Shown here: piece after piece, positions 47,427 through 57,113 of the stretch | Numbering within the stretch: the first letter of the stretch is position 1 | Layout: each line of letters begins with the position of its first letter | Origin: Sphaerolaimus hirsutus | Lineage: Eukaryota > Nematoda > Chromadorea > Monhysterida > Sphaerolaimidae | Direction of reading: 5' to 3' | Assembly (NCBI GenBank): GCA_964036195.1 | Contig: OZ038460.1 | Coordinates: 12,155,504 to 12,219,503 of the forward strand | Length of the DNA: 64,000 bases | Translations under genes and position numbers: made by a program | The notes under the pieces: model-generated | Databases searched by the model: none | Seen by the model: only the letters and a program-made list of their open reading frames with translations | Told to the model about the DNA's origin: nothing

Positions 47427-50400
47427 ATGGAGCTGCAGCCGTGGAGCCAAGCTTCGCTACTAGTCTCCATTATTTTCTGTACAGTTCTGCTGTGTGGCAT
47501 TTCAGCCGAGAACGCCATCGAAACGTACTACCTCTCCAAATTGGGCAGTGAACGCAAAGACCGGGTTTTCTCCATCCCTTGCGGATCGGCGCCGCTTTCC
47601 GAAGACGACACGTTCGCGTGGACGCACGATGGCGAGCCGGTCGATTTGCTGAAAGACACCAGAGTGCGTTTTGGGTTGTGTCGGTCTTGTTTTGCCATGT
47701 TTGGCACTGTGCCAGGAATGTGTTTCGATAGTGGAGATATTCTGAAGTTTTTGTTTTTGACTTTTAGGTAGAAGAATCTTTCGCTCTGGAGACGCTGTCT
47801 TCATCAAGTTAAATTAGACATGTAATAGGGTTGGTAAAATTTTAACCGCTTCAGTATTGGGGTTGGGGGGGAGGTAACCCCTAAAACGCTCCAGCGATCT
47901 ATCTATCCACGGGGCTTCAACAGACAGTCCCGCTCAAAACTCCTGGATCCGCCCGATTGTTTGGATCTGATATATTTTCTATTCTCCCTGTCCTTTCCCC
48001 TGACACCCTTTCTCCACATTTCATTCAGGGGTCTGTAAAGGGGGGGGCTGGGGGCAGCGGTTTTCAGCTATATACATGGTTATATACCTATTTTTAGCCA
48101 TTTTAAACCAATTTTTGGCTTCTTGTCACCTATTATTTACGATCTTTCCCCCTTCTGCATGCTTTTCCATGAAAAAGCATATATATTTTGCCCCCACGAG
48201 CCACCCCCAAGACCCCCAGCCCCCAAAATTTTTTTTCAGCTATCCATCCCTTCGGAGGAGCGATCCATTAACTATCCAGCCCCCGCGAGGGCCAAAATCC
48301 TGGAGGGTGACCCCTGATTTCAATAACCCCCACAGGTGTCGATCGCGGGTCAAGCGGCCGACGGCAGCGGCGAGGGCAGCGCGGAGAGCGCGGAGAGCGC
48401 GGAAGAAAATCCGGAGAGCGACAGCAAGCAGCGCGGCCATTTGACCGTGACGCACGCGGATGAACTTGACGCGGGCTATTGGAAGTGCACCGTGGAGCAC
48501 AAGGGCGGCGCTGAGGATCAGTATATTTACTTGTTGAAGTGTGAGTTTGGTCGTTTTTCAGGGTATTAAAAATGTTGGTTGGTTGGGCCTTCACACACTA
48601 GTTGACATAAAAATTCGTGTCGACTGAATTCGTGTTGACTGTTAATTGGCGCACCGCACACTGAACTTTTGCGTTCAGCGTTCTAATGTTTTTGCACGCT
48701 GAACTACAAACGCTGAAATCAATGTCTATAGAACACAACATTTTTGAAGCGTAAAATTTTTTACACCGCGGCCCCCCCCCCCGTTCGACGGGCTCCGTAT
48801 ACAATCCGCCCCCCCCCCCCGCTCAAAAATCCTGCGTACGTCCCGGCTTTCAGTTTATATCTGTTAAGTATGACGCATTTGAATTTTTTTCGTGTTATTT
48901 AGTTGAGATTCAGTTGACACAAATTTGCGATGTCGACTAGTATCAACTGGTGATATTGTTTTTAGTGATTGAGAAGAATTGGTCGCTGACTGCTCAAGAT
49001 AAATATTCTTTGAAACTTGTACAAAGTGAACTGCGCAAAAAAATTTCACTCCAACACGCAGTGCTTTCCCATGGCCGCCCACACACGATCTCACGTGTTC
49101 ACGATCATACAATCTGTTTGAAATAATATACCTCACTGTGCCCCGCTCTATATGCGACGTGATAGCAACCCGACGGTTTATCAGCCCCAACCAAATTTCA
49201 GCGCCGCCAAAAGTGACACGCGCCGTCAAATCCGTCACGGTGACCGAGGGCGATATCGCGAAACTGTCGTGCAAGGTGTACGGCAACCCGCTGCCCACCG
49301 TCTACTGGACCAAGATGGCAGAGTCCGACTACGACGAGGAGAGCGAGCACCTGGAACAGGCGAAAAAAGGTTGCTTACATTGTTGTTGTTGTTTTTTCGT
49401 GTTTGGAAAGTGTGGCTGGAAATTTTTCGGGATTTTGCGGTCCCGATCCCGAAACATCAAAAAAACGAAACCCGATTCCTGTCCCGAAAATTTTCAAATC
49501 CCAATCCCGATCCCGAAAAGACAATTCCGTTTGAACCCTTGTTGGCTCCCATTTTTTCCAATCGTTGAACAGTGTTTTTGGGAAATGTTAGGGTAAGATG
49601 ATGGTGTTCTAAATGCTGGAAATAAGTGGCACGGCGGCGCTGGTAATTGTCTCCTGGATAACTTCTGTGATCACTTTCATTTTCAGTGTGAGTAAATAAC
49701 ACTGATCAATATGTACATGACAAAAAATATTCACATTTCAAAGGAAACGCACCACACACAGACATTGAGTTTTTCGTTACGTTGACACAGACATTGAGTT
49801 TGCGTTGAGTTTTTCTGTACGCGAGAGCGTAACTCATACATTAAAAAAAAATTGGATGAAAAAATCGGCCCACCAAAAAAAAGTTTGGAGTTCTGATTAC
49901 ATAAATTTCTGTCCAACGGTCAGGTGTCATCCCAATTATTAGGAGCTTGTATCAATTGAACCTGAAACATTCGCACTGCTTTACTTTTCCCGTGCCAAAA
50001 CTGAGTACCTTCATGTGAACTTCAGTAATGTCATCTACCACCTCTCCAGTAAAAATCGTGTCCGGCGATCACCTCACCTTGTCGAAAAACGACCAGAACA
50101 TAGAGGGCGCCGTGCTGCACATCAACGACACTGAGAAAGACGACCGAGCTTACTACTTCTGTCACGCGGAAAATGCCCTCGGCTTTTCCCAGGATGTAGC
50201 GATGCTGCGTGTCAAAGGTGCGGTAATGGTCAAATGACTAGTGTATAGGGTTCAAACGATATGACTTTTCGATATCGATATTCGATATTTTTTTCTGAAA
50301 CTCGATATCGATATTCGATATTTTTTTCTGAAACTCGATATACGATATCGATACGATATGGAACCTCGATATCGATATTAGAAATAAAAAATTGTCGATA

Positions 50401-52336
50401 TTCGATATTCGATATTTTGACATTTTCGATATTCGATATTGCGATTTGCTTTTGGTATAGCAAAGCATATTTCAAGTGACATATTGTATTTTCATGTGGT
50501 TGCACGCATGGTTAATCATCTCTTTAGTTAAATGTGAATGGTACAAGTGATTTTAACAAGGTTTACATCACTCAAAAGTAGAACATGTAGAAAAAAACAT
50601 GATGAATCAATGTGTATCAGACAAATAACAAGTGGTAGATATTACAGTTTATACTGATAACCTGATTGCTAAGGGCATGTTGCAAAAAATAGAATATCAG
50701 CATTTTCTGGCTTCAAATTTAGCACTCCAACAAAAATGACATTATAAGTACTGTACTTTTACTCATCTAATACAATTCTCAGATCAGATCAAGCACATCA
50801 GATCAAGCACATCAGATCAATCATAAATATATCAAAATGAAAATGATAACTTTTTTGGGACACAATATAGGTTTGATGTATCGAAAAAATGGTCGATATT
50901 CGATATCGATATTTTTTCAAAATTTTCGATATCGATATTCGATATTTTTTCAAAATTTTCGATATCGATATTCGATATTAAAAAATTGTCGATATCCGAT
51001 ATTCGATACGATATATCGTTTGAACCCTACTAGTGTACCGTATGTCCTCTAATAAGACCCCGGGGAAGTTATTTTTTCGTCAGATGTTTTTAAGGGGGAG
51101 TTATTTTTTCGTCAGAATATTAATTATTCAGATTATTCATCATCAATATATTGTATGAATCGGCTTACCTACATTAGTTCCAAAAACTTGTAAGTCGGAA
51201 AATAAATTCCATAATTCAAGCAATGAAATCAAAGCTACAGAACATCAGCTGCAAAAGATACAAAGGTGACATATTTAAATACATGAAAAGTGTTGCACAG
51301 TTCTATTTATGTATTTTTCACGTAGTTTCACACCAATTAGAGGTGTTTTTTTCGAGGGGTCTATTTTTTCCTTACTCGCGCAAAGGGGGGGGGTATTCAA
51401 AGGGGTAGTTATTTGACGGGGACTTATTAAGGATGTACGATAGTTCTCAATTCGGATTCCCCCAATTTGAGACTTGAAAATTATTTTGATTCCTTCGCAC
51501 ACAGCAGTATGACAAACCATGTATAATTTGCAGACAAGCTGGCTGCCCTGTGGCCATTTTTGGGCATCGTAGCCGAAGTGATCATCTTGATGGTGATCAT
51601 TTTCATATTCGAGCGGCGGCAGGCGGCCAAGCAGAGGGAAATCGAAGAAGAAAACCCTCACAATGAAGCGTTGGTTTTTTATGTTTCACTATTTACAGCC
51701 ATTTGCTGTGGGGGTTTTTTAGGTTGGGATCCTATGGGCGCCATTTAGACGGTAAACTAATTGCAATTTTCCTTACCTGCACTTTTTGTATGGTGATGGC
51801 GTGCTATATTTACTTACTGTTACACGGTACACTGAATTTTTTATTGCTCATTCGAGCGTTTTCTGCTTAGCAAGTGAGGAAATGATATTTACTTAAAAAA
51901 TCGTGGTTTATGGAATAAACGGGCACCCGTCGCGAAAATTTCAAATTAATCAATAATTCTTCAGACGATTTGCATCCGGGCCCAGTTTTTTACCATTCAG
52001 ACGCATTGCGCTCAGTAGATTTCGCTCCTCATTTCGGCATTTTTGGTCCCGCATACAAAAACGTTGTGTGTTGAACACAAAATTTCAGTTTACGCGCGTT
52101 CACAAGGCCAAAGTTTTTTGAAAAGTGACCACCCGCGAACTAGATACAGAAAATGAAATTTTTGAAATCGTGTCTCACCCGAAAAGCTCTTGGGTACGCC
52201 CAAATTTGCTTTTTTCGAGACCCCTTCTCGCAATTCACGTAATATTTATGGTCAAATTCCTTGCTCGCATCGCAGAAAGGTGCAACTGACAGCGGACGAC
52301 AATGAACTTCGTCAGAGAACGGGCGCCACTGCTTAA
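47427..52336 (+). CDS. BSG: Basigin (CD147)-type Ig membrane protein
   Basis: Six exons with continuous phase: 47427-47663, 48336-48540, 49202-49369, 50050-50217, 51534-51669, 52276-52336, giving 324 aa. A signal peptide covers about residues 1-27. Ig domain 1 has C52, W65 and C130, with an extra Gly/Ser/Glu-rich loop at about 88-110. Ig domain 2 has C171, W183 and C241, with an N-glycosylation site at N229. The span LWPFLGIVAEVIILMV (about 264-286) carries the buried glutamate E274 typical of basigin and neuroplastin, and the tail ends ELRQRTGATA. Basigins escort monocarboxylate transporters and other carriers to the plasma membrane and act in adhesion. Donors are GTGCGT, GTGAGT, GTTGCT, GTGCGG and GTTGGT. 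A 291-bp hAT-like MITE ends 19 bases before exon 2. A second, diverged basigin-like gene follows 785 bases downstream. Confidence 0.9.
47868..47935. mobile_element. Fragment of the GATAGATAG family
   Basis: An AGCGATCTATCTATCCACGG unit with an adjoining G run, in intron 1 of BSG. Confidence 0.4.
48026..48316. mobile_element. hAT-like MITE, CAGGGGTC family, next to BSG exon 2
   Basis: Ends CAGGGGTCTGTAAAG and GGTGACCCCTG, flanked by ATTTCATT and ATTTCAAT (8-bp duplication, one mismatch). It ends 19 bases upstream of BSG exon 2, so the branch-point and pyrimidine region of intron 1 is short or lies in the element. Confidence 0.75.
48594..48955. mobile_element. MITE, GTTGACA/CACACAC family, with inserted fragments
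   Basis: Begins CACACACTAGTTGACAT; the counterpart GTCGACTAGTATCAACTGG lies near 48930. Inside are part of the GGCGCACC element (48651-48735) and a fragment of the ACGTAGCCAGG family (48770-48845). It lies in BSG intron 2. Confidence 0.5.
49420..49525. repeat. CCCGATCCCGAAA array (element remnant)
   Basis: Units such as TCCCGATCCCGAAA resemble the subterminal arrays at 22401-25744. Ends are not found. It lies in BSG intron 3. Confidence 0.5.
50246..51029. mobile_element. hAT-like MITE, TAGGGTTCAAACG family, with CGATATTCGATAT arrays
   Basis: Ends TAGGGTTCAAACGATAT and ATATCGTTTGAACCCTA with a perfect 8-bp duplication CTAGTGTA. Subterminal arrays of GATATTCGATATCG units at both ends surround an AT-rich centre. 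It lies in BSG intron 4. Confidence 0.9.
51038..51440. mobile_element. TA-flanked MITE with CCGTATGTCCTCTAATAAG end
   Basis: Left TA|CCGTATGTCCTCTAATAAG, worn right end GGATGTACGA|TA, and GGGGGAGTTATTT units inside. It lies in BSG intron 4, immediately after the preceding element. Confidence 0.6.
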
Positions 52337-53121
52337 TCTTAACGGTATCTCACTCGCGCTATTCCTTTAGCTCATCGTCTGTTAGCTTTTGGGACACTCA
52401 TTTTTTATTTAAATGATTTTGGAAATGTTTAAAATTAAGAGAACTGTGTATTTTTGGTTATTTCACTCGATTGATGTAGTAGTCTTTTGATGTGTTAATT
52501 AGTATGCAAAGTTGTCGAATTTTTGTATTTTATTTATATCCATTTTTATGTATTTATGAACTCCATAGAGTCGAGGTATAGATGAGATAATTATCCATTG
52601 AAACGTGAAGAAACTGCTTTATGTATTCGTTATACTTTAATTCAATATCGTGTTGATATTCTGTGAAATGAATGTTTTTGATATGACAATTTTTACTAAT
52701 GATATCCTAACAAGTTAATATTCAAGTATTTATTACTGGGTCATTTTCGCAAAGTTTGTGAATATTCCTTAACGAAAATGGCATTGGTAACTAGTCACAG
52801 TTGGTTATGTCACAATTGCCATGCTTCGCAGATGGTGTTATGATTTTGCACGATTCCCGTAACTGTGTGATATCTATAGCCACATTTTATCAAAAAATTA
52901 AACACGAACTTTTTTTGCTGGGTGTATTATGTCTTAAAAGTAATGAAGCAAATAAACATGTGCAACAGTCAAGTATTTTTGATTTAATCAAATAGTATAT
53001 TTGTTAGAAATGCAATGCAGAACACTAAACTGAGCCGTTAGCAATTATCAACTAGAATTCGTTTCACTTGTAATATTCGATACGACATATTTTTTCACAT
53101 TGTCGGATCTCAATTTCAATC
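52337..53121. other. Spacer between BSG and the second Ig gene
   Basis: AT-rich, consistent with the BSG 3' UTR and the promoter of the next gene. No repeat end or ORF is recognised. Confidence 0.4.
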
Positions 53122-56100
53122 ATGCGAATATGTTCGTTTCTCCCGGTGCTTCATTTCGGTGAGTTTTCAAAGGGGCAGTCCCAAGCCCTGCAAAGTGTTA
53201 AGTCGTGTGTCAAATGTCAAGTAAAATGTCAATCAAAACAAAAAGAAAATATTTTATTACTGAACTTTTTGCATGACAAGTGACAAATTTGTATGACATT
53301 ACATTTTACACTTTACATGGCTCGGGATCGGCACCCAGCAGACTTTCTCTTGACTACACCAAACACTCGTATCTAGGGTGTCAATTTTCCGTTTTCCGTT
53401 TCCGCTTTCCGCAGGCAAATTTTTTCTCCGTTTCCGTTTTCTGGCTGCTAAATTTTTTTTTCGTTTTTCCGGCCCATTTTCCGTTTTCCGGCTAAATTTT
53501 CAGTTTTTTCGTCTTTTTTCCATTTTGCCAACTTTTTTTCATTTTCCAGCTCAATTTTCTGTTTTCTGTTTCAGCCAAAATGGTAAACATGCATGCAAGT
53601 TCTCAATTATGTGATTTTTCCTATTTCTAGCAAGATTTCTGCAAATTTTTTTATTTCCGGATAAATTTCTGCAAATTTTTTTCCGTTTCCAGCAAAATTT
53701 CAGTAATTTTTTTCCGTTTCCGGCATAATTTCAGTAAATTTTTCCATTTCCGTTTTCCGGCCTTTCATTTTTCCATTTCCGTTTTCCGGCAAGTGCAAAT
53801 TTTTTTCCGTTTCCGTTTTCCGGCAAGTGCAAAATTTTTTCCGTTTCCGTTTCCGTTTTCCGCCAAAAATTTTTTGTTGACACCCTACTCGTATCTATCC
53901 ATTTGTCACCCGCATCAGCATCGTTGGCGGCGACCGTCGACGTGTCCATCACTCTCACCTACAAACTAGATTATAGTCACAGACTGGATGCGCTGCAAGT
54001 GGACCGGACCAATGGACATCTAGATGTCCGGCAGGACGTTGTCCACGCGCCTATTGATGTCGTGTTTGTTTTAATTGCGTTTTTAGCGGTGTCTTCTTTT
54101 AGCGGGTCTTCGGTGGCGAGGCTTTTTTGATGAGAGATGTGTCGTTTTTTAGGCTGCCTGGAATATTTGATGGATGCGTTCCGCAGATGGTGGTGAAGAA
54201 CAGCGAAGCTTATCTACAGCTTTCCCAGAGCAAAAACGAGGTAAGTGCGTCCGGTGTTCATAAATTTGTTGCATATTCGTGAACTTTCGTGCGACCTCAT
54301 TTGAATGAGGTGGCCTGTGAGCAGGCATAGTGTAGGCACAATAGACTTAATAGAAGTAATGAAACCTATGTAAATTGGACGACGTAGATACCTATATATG
54401 CCTCGAATATTTCGCGAATGAACACTAGGTTATTGATAGTAATTATATCTTTCGTAGTTAGATAAAATTTTAAAATCCCTCGTATAAAATCCCCGTCACA
54501 CTGAAACGAAGAAGTACCAGGGGGACCTAAAAATATATACGAAATTTGTATGATCTTTTTACCCTTCACCCACACCCTCAGACGCACCTGCACTTCGAGT
54601 ACGGCGTTCTATCCATCTGCAACACCTACACCTGCTCCAACAACCAGGACAACATAACCGTGAATCTGCTTTGCCCGCCGCTCTTGGCTGAGAGCTGGCG
54701 CAAGGGGGCGAGACTGCGCAAAGCCGACTATGGCGCACCGCACACTGAAATTTTGCGTTCAGCGTTCGAACGTTTTTGCACGCTGAACTACAAACGCTGA
54801 AATCGATATTTAAACAACCAAACGTTTTTAAGCGATAAAATATTCGGAATTTGCAATATTCAGTGAAATTCGCATGCTAGCCGAATTTATACGCTTCAAA
54901 AACGTTGTGTTTTTCAGATTTTGATTTCAGCGTTTGTAGTTCAGCATGTGAAAACGTTCGAACGCTGAACGCGAAATTTCAGTGTGTGGTGCGCCAATGG
55001 TACATTTGAGGTGCTGGGGCGGGTTTCTGATTACGCCGGCAACCATCCGTTTGCATTGCACTCTGGTTCGTTTTGGATGGGTGTTGTTTGGTTTGAGGTG
55101 ACGCACTAGAAGTTGCCGTGAGAGCCCACACGCACTAGTTGACATTGCAAATTCGTGCCAACTGAATGTCAACTAAATAAGACAAATAATTTTAAAACCA
55201 CCACATTCAAGAAACAATGAAAATTAAGTGTACTATAAAAAATACCAGGCTCTATCACATAAAAAAGTTGAAATCACATAATTAACCAGAATTCAGTTGA
55301 CGTGAATTTTGATGTCAACTAGTGTGTGTGGGCCCTTAGTTATCAAACTGTCTGCTCGCCAGGCGACTCTGTCGAGCTGCACTGCACAGTGTTCGCCTAC
55401 CCGCCGCCCAATATTCGATGGTACTTCGATGGGAAGCCTCTTAGTCTGTTTTTTTTTAGCTGAAATTTTTTTTCTTTTTTTCTCGCTGAAAAAATATTTC
55501 TCAAAACAGCCACCAACATCCGTCGTTCCATTTCAGATGTCTCTGACAAATTTAATGTGACGTGGGGCGACTCGAGCGACGGGCGTATATCCATCTCCAC
55601 GCTGCACATCAGCGATTTCAGCTCTGCCGACCGCGGCAGGTACACCTGTGACGCTTGTCGCGGAGAAAACATTTGCCGCAAAGTGTACACTCTCAGATAT
55701 AGAGGTGAGTTGGTTTTTGGATGAGAATCGTTTGAAATGGATTGTCGGTTGCGTTACAAGAAAGTGTTTTTTGATTTTGATTTTGATCAAAAATCAAATT
55801 TATTTTGATCTCTGAAAAACGCAGAGAAAATATAAATAAATATAGATGAGAATTCCCATAAAATAAATATAATTAAACCGTTTGAAAAAACCTGAATATA
55901 ATCATATATAAGATTTTTCAGATTTTCTTATATGTAAAATATATATAAATCTCCCGAGATATTTAGAACGCTAATTGTCGGAAAAATTCAAGATGTGCGA
56001 ATGAGGTCGATTCGGTGGTGTTTGTTTTGGTGTGCGACATGCAAGGGTTGTGTATTTGATCGTCCTCTGATGGTAGTCCCATCTCCAAGTCCCACTATTG

Positions 56101-56432
56101 CTAGAGCAAGTCGTTACCACAGCCGCTAGCCCTGAACAAGTACTTTTTAATACTTGTTTGGTGCTCTACCAAGGTTCCATTGGTTCCACTCCCAGACCCT
56201 GTAAAATGTCAAATGTATGTAATGCAAAGTGTCAAACGTCATGTAAAATGTCTTGCAAAATTTGTTTCCGTTCATGTTTGACTTTAGCCCCAGGCACCCG
56301 TCAAATTTAACCAGGTTGCTTACAGGCAAATTCGGCTGGGTGTGGCCGGTGCTGGGCATTTTTGTCCTGGTTGTTCTACTCGCAATAATTTATGGGGCTT
56401 TCGAATGGAAACAGAAGCGTAAGCCTAGGTGA
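53122..56432 (+). CDS. Basigin-like Ig membrane protein, diverged paralogue
   Basis: Seven exons: 53122-53158, 53919-54058, 54187-54240, 54582-55065 (interrupted), 55363-55443, 55537-55704, 56326-56432. With 54731-54997 left out, the phases are continuous and give 267 aa. A short signal peptide (MRICSFLPVLHF) is followed by a diverged first domain with C90, C95 and C108 and the Ig-like signature ADYGTFEV. A standard Ig domain follows (C157, Y-T-C214, extra C217 and C223, N-glycosylation sites N177 and N183), then the span WVWPVLGIFVLVVLLAIIYG and a basic tail KRKPR. The WPVLGI opening of the span and the 168-base Ig exon match the neighbouring BSG, but the glutamate of the span is absent. A TGA follows at once (56430); AG|GTGAAA could also be a donor to a further exon. 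A 266-bp MITE inside exon 4 either breaks the gene or is spliced out. Inferred role: cell-surface adhesion or transporter partner. Confidence 0.7.
53172..53338. mobile_element. MITE, GGGGCAGTCCC family
   Basis: Ends GGGGCAGTCCCAAGCCCTG and GGCTCGGGATCGGCACCCAG, with AAATGTCAAGTAAAATGTCA units. It lies in intron 1 of the basigin-like gene and is related to the intron-forming copy at 44101. Confidence 0.7.
53374..53887. mobile_element. hAT-like MITE, TAGGGTGTCAA family, with CGTTTTCCGG arrays
   Basis: Ends TAGGGTGTCAATTTTC and TTGACACCCTA with a perfect 8-bp duplication CTCGTATC. The interior is TTTTCCGTTTCCGTTTTCCG units throughout. It lies in intron 1 of the basigin-like gene. Confidence 0.9.
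54731..54996. mobile_element. 266-bp foldback MITE inside a coding exon
   Basis: Inverted ends of about 75 bases: TGGCGCACCGCACACTGAAA and its near complement TTTCAGTGTGTGGTGCGCCA. It sits inside the TAT codon of an ADYGTFEV motif in exon 4 of the basigin-like gene. Reading straight through gives a stop within the left arm. A GC|GTTCGA donor at 54763/54764 and a TTTCAG|T acceptor at 54982/54983 would remove the core and keep the frame. A partial relative is at 48651-48735. Confidence 0.85.
55124..55336. mobile_element. MITE, GTTGACA/CACACAC family (copy 3)
   Basis: Ends AGCCCACACGCACTAGTTGA and TCAACTAGTGTGTGTGGGCC. It lies in intron 4 of the basigin-like gene. Confidence 0.75.
56186..56296. 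mobile_element. Short MITE, GGGGCAGTCCC family
   Basis: Left CCACTCCCAGACCCTGTAAA; the right end is worn (TTTAGCCCCAGGCACC). It lies in the last intron of the basigin-like gene. Confidence 0.5.
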
Positions 56433-57113
56433 AATCACACATTTTTGTGCTCACTGATTTTGAATTGAGAAAACACTGTGGTGTGTTTAGGTGTTTCGTT
56501 TTGTTTTGTTTTGTTTTGTATTTTTGTTTTCCTCAGCTATGCAATGATCTCTGCTCTGGTGAGGTTTCTTCTTTTGCTTTTGAGATGTTTTTTGTTGGTT
56601 TTTAGTGAATGTTTAGCTTTGTTATGTTTGGTTGTTTATTTATGCATAATTTTCTCCGTGTACGGGTTTACTCGATTTACTGCGGTATTCGTGGGTCTCA
56701 TTATCTCATGGGTTTCTTTCTTATTCATTCATTGCCTTTTTTTATTTTTCTGGTTGACGTTGTTGTAAATATTTTACTGTTCCAGTAACCATCAGTCCTA
56801 TGATAGTTCCAGTAGATCCAGTAGTTAACTACTAGTTCAGTTGGTGTGATTTATTTTAGATGAAAGTGGTCAGTAAATGTCTAGAATTCGCTCAAGTGAA
56901 TTCTGTAGACCGGTGCCATTCCTAAGATCTAATGTAAAATTTAAAAAATGAAACGAAATAAAAAACAGAACATGACATTATATCTTTCAAACTTCACATA
57001 TTTCAGCCTTAAATATCTCACTGGTGAAACGGTTATCTTTCAACCAGTTTCCTATGAACTTCCCCAGTTTCCCATTTCTTTCCCACGAACAAGTCATCAG
57101 TGGAAACACGCAG
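56433..57113. other. Spacer before IBA57
   Basis: T-rich to about 56770. The ORF here is hydrophobic low complexity without a recognisable domain. The IBA57 promoter or 5' UTR should lie near its right end. Confidence 0.4.

Noticed and set aside
56478-56768. A 96-codon hydrophobic ORF as a membrane protein
   Set aside because: It is composed of T-rich low-complexity DNA (Phe, Leu, Val, Cys), starts after the basigin-like gene and has no homologous pattern.
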